A stretch of DNA of 64,000 nt, taken from contig JAILOS010000050.1 in assembly GCA_024690695.1 (NCBI GenBank), forward strand, positions 96,834 through 160,833, in the 5' to 3' direction. Under the pieces are notes generated by a model. The model worked only from the letters and a program-made list of their open reading frames with translations, had not been told where the DNA came from and searched no databases. Positions within the stretch are counted from its first letter, which is position 1; each line of letters opens with the position of its first letter. Positions 23,471 to 32,142 of the stretch are shown piece by piece. The stretch is from Oscillospiraceae bacterium. Lineage in GTDB: Bacteria > Bacillota_A > Clostridia > Oscillospirales > Oscillospiraceae. Made by a program: the position numbers and the translations under genes.

Positions 23471-26176
23471 ATGGCAAGAGAGATTCTTTTCGACCTCGGC
23501 AAAATGATCACCGACCGCATCCCCTACAAGCTCGGCCTCAAGAGGCTGACCGAAACCGATCCCGAGTACATCATTCTGGACCGCGCATGCTCCAGCGACG
23601 AGATCGCTGAAGTGATGCTCAAGATGGGCTTGCGCAAGCCCAAGACGACGGCGGAAATCGCCAAGCTCACCGGAAAGCCCGAATCGAGAATCGTCGAGCT
23701 GCTCACCGACGCCGCCGAGAAAGGCATCGTTGAGTACAACTGGGAGAATCCTCAGCACGAGAAGCAGTGGTACGTTCAGCTCTTCGTTCCCGGCATTGCC
23801 GAGATGACGAACATGGTCCTCTGGCAGGTCGAGAAATATCCCGAGCTGGCCGACAGCTTTGACAAGATGACCTTCCTGCCTCTCGAGGGCAAGACCCACC
23901 TGATTCCCCCCGGCGGCGACGGCATCGGCATGCACGTCATCCCCGTCGAGAACGCCATCCCCTCCGGCAGCAAGTCCGTTTCCATCGAGCATATCTCCCA
24001 CTGGCTGGATAAGTACGACGGTCATCTCTCCGTCGGTTACTGCTCCTGCCGCAACGCCCGCCGCCTCTACAAGCAGGGCTCCGGCGAGATCCAGGACGAC
24101 TGCTGCATCGGCCTCGGCGACTTTGCCGATTACCTGATCGAGACCGGCAAGGGCCGGCCGATCACCAAGGAAGAGGCGCTTTCGATCTGCCAGCGCGCCG
24201 AAGAGAACGGCTACGTCCATCAGACGACGAATATCGACGGCGAAGACAAGATTTTCGGTCTGTGCAACTGCGACATCGGCGTATGCTTTGCGCTGCGCAC
24301 CAGCCAGTACTTCAACACGCCGAACCTCTCCGCTTCCTCCTTCCGCGCCCACGTCGACAAGGAGAAATGCGTTGCCTGCGGCAAGTGCGTTGAGGTCTGC
24401 CCGGCCGGCGCCGTCATGCTCGGCCAGAAGCTCTGCACGAAGAACGGCGAGGTCGAGTATCCCCGCCAGGAGCTGCCCTCCGGTCTCAAATGGGGCAAGG
24501 ACAAGTGGAACCCGGACTACGTCAGGGATAACCGCAGGAACTGCCACGAGACCGGCACCGCGCCCTGCAAATCCGCCTGCCCGGCTCATATCGCGATCCA
24601 GGGCTACATCAAGCTCGCCAAGGAAGGCCGTTATCTCGACGCGCTGAAGCTCATCAAGCAGGACAACCCCTTTCCCTCCGTCTGCGGCTACGTCTGCAAC
24701 CGCCGCTGCGAGGACGCCTGCACACGCGGCTCCGTCGACAAGGCGCTTGCCATCGACGAGATCAAGAAATTCATCGCCGAGCAGGATCTGAAGAGCGAAG
24801 AGCGCTACGTTCCCGCTCCGCTGTACCGCCGTCCGATCGACAAGCCCTACGAGGAAAAGGTCGCCGTCATCGGCGCCGGTCCCGCGGGTCTGAGCTGCGC
24901 CTACTATCTGGCGCGCATGGGCTACGTCAACGTCACCGTGTTCGACCGCAACCGCGAACCCGGCGGCATGCTCGTCATGGGCATCCCCAGCTACCGGCTC
25001 GACCGCAGCGCGCTCAAGGGCGAGATCGCCATTCTTGAAAAGATGGGCGTTCATTTCCAGATGAACACCGAGATCGGCAAAGACGTCACGATCGAGGAGC
25101 TGCGCAAGCAGGGCTTCAAGGGCTTCTACGTCGCCATCGGCGCGCAGAAGAGCTCCCGCCTCGGCATCCCCGGCGAGGATCTCAAGGGCGTTTACGGCGG
25201 CGTTGACTTCCTGCGCGAGGTCAACCTCGGCGAGAAGCCCGCGGTCGGCAAAAAGTGCGCGGTCATCGGCGGCGGCAACGTGGCTATGGACGTCTGCCGC
25301 ACGGCCGTTCGTCTCGGCGCCGAGACCTACGTGATCTACCGCCGCAGCGAGGAAGAGATGCCCGCCGACAAGGAAGAAGTCGCCGAAGCCAAGGCTGAAG
25401 GCGTCAAGTTCTGCTTCCTCAACGCGCCCGTCGAGATCGTCGGCGCGGAGGGCAAAGTCACCGGTCTGAAGGTCGAGCTGATGGAGCTTGGCGAGCCGGA
25501 TGAAAAGGGCCGCCGCAAGCCCGTCGGCACCGGCAAGTTCGAGACCATCGAGGTCGATTCCGTCCTCGCCGCCGTCGGCCAGGCGATCGACTGGGGCAAG
25601 CTGGACGTCGGCGCGCTCAAAACCGGCAAGAAGGGCAACGCGATCGCCGATCCCGTCACCTATCAGACCGAGCAGCCCGACATCTTCGTCGGCGGCGACG
25701 TCTACACCGGGCCGAAGTTCGCGATCGACGCGATCGCCGCGGGCCGCGAGGGCGCTGAGTCCCTGCACCGCTTCGTTCAGGACGGCCAGAGCCTCACGAT
25801 CGGCCGCAACCTGCGCCAGTTCAGCGAGCTTGACAAGCAGAACATCGTCCTCGGGACCGATTCCTTCGACCGTCCCGCCCGTCAGGAGATCAAGCACGAT
25901 CCGCTCAAGCTCAAGTCCTTTGAGCACGACCGTCTCACCTTCACCGAGGAAGAGGTCAAGGCCGAAGCCAGCCGCTGCCTGGGCTGCGGCGTCAGCGTTG
26001 TCGACCCGAACCGCTGCATCGGCTGCGGTCTGTGCACGACGAGATGCATGTTCGACGCGATCCACCTGCAGAGAGACGTTCCGGAGGCCTCCACGATGGT
26101 CCGCTGCGAGGACAAGGTCGGCCCGATGCTCAAGTACGCCGCCAAGCAGGCCGTGCGGATCGTCCGCAAGAAATAA
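23471..26176 (+). CDS. Large FAD/NAD(P)-binding oxidoreductase with ferredoxin-type Fe-S domains
   Basis: The 901-residue cytoplasmic protein is modular. Residues about 1-90 look helical with a winged-helix-like part (TAEIAKLTGKPESRIVELL). A Cys-rich segment follows (GYCSCRNARR, DDCCIGLGDF, GLCNCDIGVC). A 2[4Fe-4S]-type motif CVACGKCVEVCP lies near residue 300. From about 355 it matches the GltD-like module: CKSACPAHIAIQGYIKLAKE, PSVCGYVCNRRCEDAC, the FAD site VAVIGAGPAGLSCAYYL and the NAD(P) site CAVIGGGNVAMDVCRTAV. The end has CLGCG and CIGCGLCTTRC. Such proteins pass electrons between NAD(P)H, flavin and ferredoxin or a partner; the partner is unknown. hypA starts three bases after its stop, so the pair forms one operon. 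Confidence 0.85.
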   Translation: MAREILFDLGKMITDRIPYKLGLKRLTETDPEYIILDRACSSDEIAEVMLKMGLRKPKTTAEIAKLTGKPESRIVELLTDAAEKGIVEYNWENPQHEKQWYVQLFVPGIAEMTNMVLWQVEKYPELADSFDKMTFLPLEGKTHLIPPGGDGIGMHVIPVENAIPSGSKSVSIEHISHWLDKYDGHLSVGYCSCRNARRLYKQGSGEIQDDCCIGLGDFADYLIETGKGRPITKEEALSICQRAEENGYVHQTTNIDGEDKIFGLCNCDIGVCFALRTSQYFNTPNLSASSFRAHVDKEKCVACGKCVEVCPAGAVMLGQKLCTKNGEVEYPRQELPSGLKWGKDKWNPDYVRDNRRNCHETGTAPCKSACPAHIAIQGYIKLAKEGRYLDALKLIKQDNPFPSVCGYVCNRRCEDACTRGSVDKALAIDEIKKFIAEQDLKSEERYVPAPLYRRPIDKPYEEKVAVIGAGPAGLSCAYYLARMGYVNVTVFDRNREPGGMLVMGIPSYRLDRSALKGEIAILEKMGVHFQMNTEIGKDVTIEELRKQGFKGFYVAIGAQKSSRLGIPGEDLKGVYGGVDFLREVNLGEKPAVGKKCAVIGGGNVAMDVCRTAVRLGAETYVIYRRSEEEMPADKEEVAEAKAEGVKFCFLNAPVEIVGAEGKVTGLKVELMELGEPDEKGRRKPVGTGKFETIEVDSVLAAVGQAIDWGKLDVGALKTGKKGNAIADPVTYQTEQPDIFVGGDVYTGPKFAIDAIAAGREGAESLHRFVQDGQSLTIGRNLRQFSELDKQNIVLGTDSFDRPARQEIKHDPLKLKSFEHDRLTFTEEEVKAEASRCLGCGVSVVDPNRCIGCGLCTTRCMFDAIHLQRDVPEASTMVRCEDKVGPMLKYAAKQAVRIVRKK

Positions 26177-26179
26177 GGC

Positions 26180-26524
26180 ATGCACGAGCTGGGAACCATC
26201 TATTACGTCATCGACACGGTGGAAAAGCTGATGGTCGAGCACAAGCTCACCAAGGTCGCCTCCATCACGCTCGAGGTCGGAGAGCTCAGCGGGATCGTTC
26301 CGGATTATCTGAACGATTTCTGGCAATTTGCCCGCGCGAAGACAGAGCATTTCAAGGAGACCGAGCTGAAGCTGGAAGAGCTCAAGGCCGTCACCTATTG
26401 CCAGGACTGCCAGAAGACCTACCCGACGATCGAATACAAAAAGATCTGCCCGTACTGCGGCAGCGGCAACACCTTCCTCGTGACGGGAAACGAATACAAC
26501 ATCAAGGAAATCGAAGCCATGTAA
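26180..26524 (+). CDS. hypA: HypA-like nickel/zinc metallochaperone
   Basis: The 114-residue protein begins MHELGTIYYVIDTVEKLMVE; His2 and Glu3 form the nickel site in HypA. The zinc-finger half has YCQDCQ and KICPYCGSGN, two CxxC pairs. HypA delivers nickel to [NiFe]-hydrogenase. Here it follows the 901-residue flavin/Fe-S oxidoreductase by three bases, with no other hyp gene or hydrogenase subunit in the window. It is slightly unusual in having GT for the common SI after MHEL. It could serve a hydrogenase encoded elsewhere or act with its neighbour. Confidence 0.88.
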   Translation: MHELGTIYYVIDTVEKLMVEHKLTKVASITLEVGELSGIVPDYLNDFWQFARAKTEHFKETELKLEELKAVTYCQDCQKTYPTIEYKKICPYCGSGNTFLVTGNEYNIKEIEAM

Positions 26525-26527
26525 GCC

Positions 26528-26566
26528 CACAGGGCCTTTCGGAGCGATCCGAAAGGCCCTGTGTTT
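26528..26566 (+). terminator. Terminator after hypA
   Basis: CACAGGGCCTTTCGGA pairs perfectly with TCCGAAAGGCCCTGTG around GCGA, followed by TTT. A second hairpin at 26573-26605 (CAGCCCCT...AGGGGCTG) lies between the two convergent genes. Confidence 0.85.
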
Positions 26567-26630
26567 ACGAAGCAGCCCCTCCTGCCCTGCAGGCAGAAGG
26601 GGCTGTCCATGCGTCTTGTCTTGCTTCTTC

Positions 26631-26840
26631 TCAGAGAGCGTTGATCGCGCTCTCGATCTTTTTGGCGGCTTCCTCGGGAACAAGCTTCTTGCTGACGACC
26701 AGGTCGAAAATCTCTCCGCAGGTCTTCTTGTTGAAGAGCTTGACCGGGTATTTCATGAGCTGCGGCGCATACTGGCGGATGATCTCCACGCATTTTTCGT
26801 TGGCAAAGCAGTCTTTGACGGTAAGGCTTCTGAAATTCAT
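26631..26840 (-). CDS. Small protein of unknown function
   Basis: The 69-residue product (MNFRSLTVKDCFANEKCVEI...) is helical, with two Cys near residues 11 and 17 and a third near 45, and ends KKLVPEEAAKKIESAINAL. It has no signal peptide. AAGGAGGAACC lies just upstream of the ATG at 26840, and a TTGACT-18-TATGAT promoter precedes that, so I trust it despite its size and reject a longer frame starting at 26888, which would begin before the expected transcript start. Function unknown. Confidence 0.75.
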   Translation of the reverse strand: MNFRSLTVKDCFANEKCVEIIRQYAPQLMKYPVKLFNKKTCGEIFDLVVSKKLVPEEAAKKIESAINAL

Positions 26841-26883
26841 GACGGTTCCTCCTTGTATGATTTGCCGATTCCCGGACAGCTTC

Positions 26884-26913
26884 ATCATACCACAGCCCGT
26901 TCCGACAAGTCAA
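26884..26913 (-). promoter_or_regulatory. Promoter for the 69-residue protein gene
   Basis: On the minus strand TTGACT (26913-26908), 18 bases, then TATGAT (26889-26884) preceded by TGG (extended -10). Confidence 0.7.
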
Positions 26914-27046
26914 CCGTTACCGGCTCTCCGGCTTTTTTTCGGATCGTTGTTTACAGTCTGTACAACATCTGATAAAATAAAATCTGTATGATACAGGCAG
27001 CAGAACGCCGAAAGCCCCTGTCGGCAAAGGCTTTCGGCGTGATCTC

Positions 27047-27123
27047 TGGCACCCACGGGAGGATTCGAACCTCTGGCCTGCCGCTTAGGAGGCGGCCGCT
27101 CTATCCTGCTGAGCTACGTGGGC
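27047..27123 (-). tRNA. tRNA-Arg, anticodon CCT
   Basis: The reverse strand folds as a complete 77-base tRNA: acceptor GCCCACG/CGTGGGT, D arm with GCTCAGCAGGATAGAGC, anticodon stem GCCGC/GCGGC around CTCCTAA (anticodon CCT), T arm with GAGGTTCGAATCCTC, and encoded CCA. It reads AGG codons. A strong promoter lies upstream, and a hairpin CGCCGAAAGCC...GGCTTTCGGCG (27007-27039) lies downstream. Confidence 0.96.
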
Positions 27124-27154
27124 ATTTTTGAGCCGTTTTGTTTTCGGCTGTTGT

Positions 27155-27183
27155 ATTCTATCGCAAATTCCTGTTTGTGTCAA
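27155..27183 (-). promoter_or_regulatory. Promoter for tRNA-Arg
   Basis: TTGACA (27183-27178), 17 bases, TAGAAT (27160-27155) on the minus strand, about 32 bases upstream of the tRNA. Confidence 0.75.
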
Positions 27184-27207
27184 CAAACAAGTTCGGCGGT
27201 CTTGCTT

Positions 27208-30126
27208 ATGCTGGTGCTTAAAGACGTAAAAAAGAATTATGGGTCGGGGGACTCCGCCGTCCAAGCCCTGAAGGGCGTCGATCTCGCTTTTCGCGAGCAC
27301 GAATTCGTCGCCATCCTCGGGCATTCTGGCTGCGGCAAAACAACGCTGCTCAATATTATCGGCGGACTGGATCACTACAGCTCCGGCGATCTGATCATCA
27401 ACGGGAAATCGACCAAAACCTTTACGGACGGCGACTGGGACAGCTATCGCAACCATTCCATCGGCTTCGTTTTTCAGTCCTACAATCTGATCCCGCATCA
27501 GAGCGTGCTTTCCAACGTCGAGCTCGCGCTGACCCTTTCCGGCGTCCACGCCTCCGAACGGCGCCGCCGCGCGGTCGAGGCGCTGGAAAAGGTCGGCCTC
27601 GGCGACCAGCTCTCCAAGAAGCCGAATCAGATGTCCGGCGGACAGATGCAGCGCGTGGCCATTGCCCGCGCCCTGGTCAACGATCCGGATATCATCCTCG
27701 CCGACGAGCCTACCGGCGCTCTCGATTCGGAAACCTCGGTGCAGATCATGGAGATCCTGAAGGAGATCTCCAAAGACAAGCTGATCATCATGGTCACGCA
27801 CAATCCCGAGCTTGCGACCGCCTACGCCGGACGCATCATCCGGCTGAAGGACGGCCTGATCGTCAGCGACAGCTCTCCCCTTCTGTCCGAAGCCGAAGAG
27901 GCGGAGCCCTCGAGCCGGCAGAAGCGTACCTCCATGAGTCTCTTTACCGCGCTCTCGCTGTCGCTCAATAACCTCCTCACGAAGAAGACCCGCACGCTGC
28001 TGACCGCTTTTGCCGGCAGTATCGGCATTATCGGCATCGCGCTGATCATGTCGCTTTCCAACGGGATCCAGAACTATATTGACAAGGTGCAGAAGGATAC
28101 GCTCTCCAGCTATCCGATCACGATCCAGGCCGAGCAGGTCGATATGAGCGGTCTGATGAGCTCGCTGATGGGCATACGGTCCGAGGAAAGCGGTTATATC
28201 CACGAAAAAGACGCTGTCTACGCCAGCACGGTCCTCTACGATATGATGAACTCGATGCTCTCGGCCGAAAAGGAGACGAACAATCTCAAGCCCTTTAAGG
28301 CCTATCTGGAGGACCCCTCCAGCGAGATCGCGCCCTACATCAGCGCCGTTCAGTATTCCTATGAGATGGATATGAACTTTTTCTCGGAGGACGTGGACGG
28401 GACCATCATGAAAACCGACGTCGTCGAATTCATGACGCGGGCGATGAGCCTCACCTACGGCGGCGATTACAGCAGCTTCTTTTCGACCTACGGGCAGATG
28501 TACTCCGGCATGGACGTTTGGCAGGAGATGCTGCCGGGTGAAAACGGCGAAAGCATCCATCCGATGGTAAAGGAGCAGTACGACCTGCTGTACGGCAAAT
28601 GGCCGGAAACCTACGACGAGGTCGTTCTCGTCGTCGACAAAAACAACGAGATCTCCGACCTCGTGCTGTACGCGCTGGGACTCAAATCCAACAATTCGAT
28701 CGCCGAGGACATGCAGAAGCTGATGGCCCAGGAGACGCTTGAAACCCACGCGGAAAGCTGGTCTTACGAGGAGATCTGCCAGATGTCCTTCCGGTATATC
28801 TATCCGGCCGATCAGTACCAGTACGACGCGGAGACAGGCGAATACGTCGACATGAGTCAGGAAAGCCTCGGTCTGCGAACCCTCTACAACAACGGGCTCC
28901 GGGTCAAAATCGTCGGCATCGTCCGTCAGAACGAAGACGCTTCGTCCGGCATGCTGACCGGAGCGATCGGCTATACCCACGCCCTCGTCGAGCACGTGAT
29001 CGCCGAAGCGCAGAATAAGGAGCTTGTCATCCGGCAGCTGGCAGATGAAAAGACCGACGTATTCAGCGGGCTCCCCTTCCTGGACAAGGAGGACGAGGCG
29101 CTGACAAAAAGCCGGAAGATCGACGCGGCCCGGAACTACATCGCCGAAGCCGACGTCCATCAAAAGGCCGAGCTATACGTCAAATTCATGGGAAATCCGT
29201 CCGACGAATACGTGCAGGAGCTGATCGACGAGCAGATGGGCGACACCAGCCGGGACGATCTGGTGCAGATGATCCTCGATATGTACCCGGAATACGCCGG
29301 CATGATCAGTCAGATGGACGACGATATGCTCATGAGCTATATGGGGCAGATGATGGGCCAGCAGATCAAGACGCAGTATTCGGCCAGCATGACGGAAATG
29401 TACGCCAATCTCAGCGACGAGGAGCTTGCCGAGGATTTTGAGCTGCTGGTTCTGGAGGACGAGGACCTGCTGTGGATCTATCAGAACGCCATGCCGCCGG
29501 TTTATTCCGCCTCCAGTCTGAAAGAAAATCTGAAAAAGCTCGGCTATATCGATCTGGAGGCGCCGGGCACCATCAGCATCTACGCCTCCTCCTTCGAGGA
29601 CAAGGACGCGATCTCCACGGCGATCGGGCATTACAATGACAGCGTGTCCGAGGTAGATAAGATCAGCTATACCGATTACGTCGCGCTGCTGATGAGCTCG
29701 ATCACGACGATCATCAACGTGATCAGCTACGTGCTGATCGCCTTCGTCGCGATCTCGCTGGTCGTTTCCTCGATCATGATCGGCATCATCACCTATATAA
29801 GCGTTCTGGAGCGCACGAAGGAGATCGGCATCCTCCGTGCCATCGGCGCCTCCAAACGCGACGTATCGCGCGTTTTCAACGCGGAAACGATCATTATCGG
29901 CTTTACCGCCGGTCTGATCGGCATTCTGATGACGATGCTGCTGAATATCCCGATCAACCTGATCGTCCACGATCTGACCGGGATCCAGTCGCTGAACTCC
30001 GCTCTGCCCCCCGCCGGCGGGGCCGCTCTGGTGGCAATCAGCGTAATTCTCACCTTCATTGCCGGTCTGATCCCCTCCGGCATCGCCGCGAAGAAGGACC
30101 CGGTGGAGGCGCTCAGAACCGAATAG
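27208..30126 (+). CDS. ABC transporter: ATPase fused to FtsX/MacB-type permease
   Basis: The 972-residue protein joins a LolD/MacB-type ATPase to a permease. The ATPase has Walker A GHSGCGKTT near residue 38, Q-loop VFQSYNLIP, signature MSGGQMQRVAIARAL and Walker B IILADEPTGALDSET. A first membrane helix lies after KKTRTLLTAFAGSIGIIGIA, then an extracytoplasmic region of about 500 acidic residues, then three helices with the FtsX core VLERTKEIGILRAIGASKRD. Such proteins use ATP to drive extracytoplasmic work, for example peptide export, resistance or lipoprotein handling, rather than classical import. Partner genes are not adjacent. The ATG at 27208 lacks a clear Shine-Dalgarno sequence; GTG at 27214 is an alternative. 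Confidence 0.9.
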   Translation: MLVLKDVKKNYGSGDSAVQALKGVDLAFREHEFVAILGHSGCGKTTLLNIIGGLDHYSSGDLIINGKSTKTFTDGDWDSYRNHSIGFVFQSYNLIPHQSVLSNVELALTLSGVHASERRRRAVEALEKVGLGDQLSKKPNQMSGGQMQRVAIARALVNDPDIILADEPTGALDSETSVQIMEILKEISKDKLIIMVTHNPELATAYAGRIIRLKDGLIVSDSSPLLSEAEEAEPSSRQKRTSMSLFTALSLSLNNLLTKKTRTLLTAFAGSIGIIGIALIMSLSNGIQNYIDKVQKDTLSSYPITIQAEQVDMSGLMSSLMGIRSEESGYIHEKDAVYASTVLYDMMNSMLSAEKETNNLKPFKAYLEDPSSEIAPYISAVQYSYEMDMNFFSEDVDGTIMKTDVVEFMTRAMSLTYGGDYSSFFSTYGQMYSGMDVWQEMLPGENGESIHPMVKEQYDLLYGKWPETYDEVVLVVDKNNEISDLVLYALGLKSNNSIAEDMQKLMAQETLETHAESWSYEEICQMSFRYIYPADQYQYDAETGEYVDMSQESLGLRTLYNNGLRVKIVGIVRQNEDASSGMLTGAIGYTHALVEHVIAEAQNKELVIRQLADEKTDVFSGLPFLDKEDEALTKSRKIDAARNYIAEADVHQKAELYVKFMGNPSDEYVQELIDEQMGDTSRDDLVQMILDMYPEYAGMISQMDDDMLMSYMGQMMGQQIKTQYSASMTEMYANLSDEELAEDFELLVLEDEDLLWIYQNAMPPVYSASSLKENLKKLGYIDLEAPGTISIYASSFEDKDAISTAIGHYNDSVSEVDKISYTDYVALLMSSITTIINVISYVLIAFVAISLVVSSIMIGIITYISVLERTKEIGILRAIGASKRDVSRVFNAETIIIGFTAGLIGILMTMLLNIPINLIVHDLTGIQSLNSALPPAGGAALVAISVILTFIAGLIPSGIAAKKDPVEALRTE

Positions 30127-30146
30127 CCGCAGTCAGAAGATAGAAA

Positions 30147-30180
30147 CAGCCCCGCGGGAAATCCCGCGGGGCTGAACTTA
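30147..30180. terminator. Hairpin terminator between convergent genes
   Basis: CAGCCCCGCGGGA and TCCCGCGGGGCTG form a perfect 13-pair stem around AA. Confidence 0.8.
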
Positions 30181-30193
30181 TTGGGATTTTGCT

Positions 30194-31930
30194 TCAGGGG
30201 GCCTCTTCGAAAATAACGATGCGGCCTTCGCCGAAGGGATCGGCATACTGCTCGCCGATCACGCCGCCGAGCACGTCGGTGATGTAATCGATCAGAACCT
30301 GGTTGTCCAGCTTCACGCGATCCTGCAGCAGCGGAGCACCGTCAAACATGGTGTATCCGTCGCCGTGGTTGAGGAGCATGTAGTCGTGGCTGGCCAGCGT
30401 GTAGGTCTTCTCGGGATCGATCGGCTCGCCGTTGACAAGCACGTTCTTGACACGGCGCTCACCCTCGATGCCCGTAAACATCGAATTTTCATCAGCCTTG
30501 CAGCCGGACTCGACATAAACATGAATCTCATACGTCAGGCCGGAAACCTGCAGGAATCCGCCGTTCTGTTCGGGAACCTCGCGGGCGCCCCATTCGAGAG
30601 CGTCGAGAATCTGCTGGCCGGTTACCTCGATAACACACATCGCGTTGCCAAAGGGATGAACGCTCAGAATGTCGTTCAGAGTGATGTCGCCGGCGTTGAT
30701 GCTGACGCGGATTCCGCCGCCGTTGACAAACGCAATGTCAGCGCCGGAGCCGATGCGGTAAGCGTCTGCGCAGAGGTCTCCGAGGTTGGTCTCGGCACGG
30801 CGGATCATGCGGATGGGCTTGCCGTTTGCGTCAACGGCCTCGGGATCGTTGATCGTTAGATTGACCTCGCTGGTAGCAACGATCTGCGCCTTGAGAGCGT
30901 CCAGCTCGGCGGAAGACTCATCAACAGCGGCCGTAACGGCAGCTTCCTGATCAGTCCAGGGATATACGCCGGTGGACAGCGTACCGTCGCCGGCGATACG
31001 GGCATAGCCGATGCAGGCAAGCTTGGTCCCGCAGGCGGAACGAAGCACCTGCTTACCGTCCTTGTTCTTCATGGCAACCTGGTTGGTATCATGGCTGTGG
31101 CCGTCAAGGAAGAAATCAATACCGTTCGTATGCTCGATCACATCGGCATAGGTCCAGGGACGGCACTCTTCCTCGTCGCCCAGGTGTCCCATGACGACGA
31201 CATAGTCGGCGCCTTCTGCACGCGCGGCGTCAACCGCAGTCTGCACGGCATTGTAAACAGCTTCGCCAGTCTCATCCTGGAGGAAGCCGTAGACGTACTC
31301 GCCGTTTTCATCCATGAAATAGTGCGGAGTGGATGACGTGATCGTCTTGGGGGTCGTTACACCGACAAACGCGATCTTCAGCCCGGCGGCCTCCTTGATC
31401 ACGTAAGGCTGGAAGACCAGCTCGCCCTTATAGTTGAAGTTGCAGCTGACATAGGGAAATTCGGCCTTCTCGGTCAGCTCGAGGAAACGCTCCATGCCGT
31501 AGTCGAACTCATGGTTGCCGGGAATTGCGACGTCATAGCCGATCGTATTCATCAGGTTGATGATCGCCTCGCCCTTGCTCAGAGTGCCGATCGGCTCGCC
31601 CTGGATGGAGTCGCCGTCGTCAACGAGCAGAACATCGGCGCCTTCGGCCGCGATGGTGTCACGAACGATCTGGAGGCCGTTGTAACCGAAGCCCTGGTCG
31701 ATGCCGCAGTGCACGTCGCTGGTGAAGAGGATCACGACGTCGTTTCTCGTGGGTTCGTCGTTCTTGGCTTCCGGAGCGGGCTCGGGATCCTTGACCTCGT
31801 TGGCCGGCTCCTGGGTCTGTTCCTGCTGCTCCTGCTGCTCCTGCTGGGGCTGCTGGGCCGGCGCGGAACTGCAGGCCGCAAGCAGAACCATGACGAGGAC
31901 CAGAAGCAGCGCTAAGACTCTCTTTTTCAT
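30194..31930 (-). CDS. Lipoprotein 5'-nucleotidase / 2',3'-cyclic phosphodiesterase (UshA-like)
   Basis: The 578-residue product has a lipobox LLAAC with Cys20 and a Gln/Glu-rich linker (residues 25-58). The metallophosphatase domain follows with DVVILFTSDVHCGI, VDDGDSIQG, IPGNHEFDYG, VVVMGHLGDEEE and FFLDGHSHDTN, the full two-metal set. The C-terminal 5'-nucleotidase domain has NLGDLCADAYR, AFVNGGGIRVSINAGDI, VHPFGNAMCVIEVTGQQIL and YTLASHDYMLLNHGDGY, with substrate-binding residues. It likely dephosphorylates nucleotides outside the cell for salvage. It has its own promoter and is monocistronic. Confidence 0.93.
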   Translation of the reverse strand: MKKRVLALLLVLVMVLLAACSSAPAQQPQQEQQEQQEQTQEPANEVKDPEPAPEAKNDEPTRNDVVILFTSDVHCGIDQGFGYNGLQIVRDTIAAEGADVLLVDDGDSIQGEPIGTLSKGEAIINLMNTIGYDVAIPGNHEFDYGMERFLELTEKAEFPYVSCNFNYKGELVFQPYVIKEAAGLKIAFVGVTTPKTITSSTPHYFMDENGEYVYGFLQDETGEAVYNAVQTAVDAARAEGADYVVVMGHLGDEEECRPWTYADVIEHTNGIDFFLDGHSHDTNQVAMKNKDGKQVLRSACGTKLACIGYARIAGDGTLSTGVYPWTDQEAAVTAAVDESSAELDALKAQIVATSEVNLTINDPEAVDANGKPIRMIRRAETNLGDLCADAYRIGSGADIAFVNGGGIRVSINAGDITLNDILSVHPFGNAMCVIEVTGQQILDALEWGAREVPEQNGGFLQVSGLTYEIHVYVESGCKADENSMFTGIEGERRVKNVLVNGEPIDPEKTYTLASHDYMLLNHGDGYTMFDGAPLLQDRVKLDNQVLIDYITDVLGGVIGEQYADPFGEGRIVIFEEAP

Positions 31931-32001
31931 TCTTCTTCTCCTTTTCGTTCATCTGATTTTCCGAGTCCGTAAAGAACTCGAAATTCTGAACTGACATTTG
32001 A

Positions 32002-32030
32002 AGTATAACATAAACGTGACCGCAGGGCAA
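32002..32030 (-). promoter_or_regulatory. Promoter for the 5'-nucleotidase gene
   Basis: TTGCCC (32030-32025), 17 bases, TATACT (32007-32002) with TG one base further upstream, on the minus strand. The leader is about 65 bases. Confidence 0.65.
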
Positions 32031-32080
32031 TCTTGAATTGTCGAATCATGAATCTGAACAAGGTTTTTTCCCGATTTTTA

Positions 32081-32089
32081 TGGTAAAAT
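32081..32089 (+). promoter_or_regulatory. Extended -10 element for the small membrane protein
   Basis: TGGTAAAAT forms an extended -10 (TG at 32081-32082, TAAAAT at 32084-32089) with no good -35. Transcription would start near 32096, just before the hairpin. Confidence 0.45.
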
Positions 32090-32110
32090 GTACAGCTTGA
32101 AAGCGACGCG

Positions 32111-32134
32111 CCCGGGAAGTACAATCTTCCCGGG
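32111..32134 (+). promoter_or_regulatory. Leader hairpin covering the ribosome site
   Basis: CCCGGGAAG (32111-32119) and CTTCCCGGG (32126-32134) pair perfectly around TACAAT. The only Shine-Dalgarno-like sequence, GGGTGA (32132-32137), begins in the 3' arm. The ATG is at 32143. Confidence 0.55.
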
Positions 32135-32142
32135 TGAAAACC

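Noticed and set aside
26527..26610. Two adjacent hairpins considered as a small RNA
   Set aside because: They sit between convergent genes and are simply explained as terminators for each side.
23444..26683. A 1079-residue open frame antisense to the flavin/Fe-S oxidoreductase and hypA
   Set aside because: It lies wholly opposite two well-supported genes, has Asp/Ala/Gly/Val-rich shadow composition and no domain; long antisense frames are expected at this GC content and codon bias.
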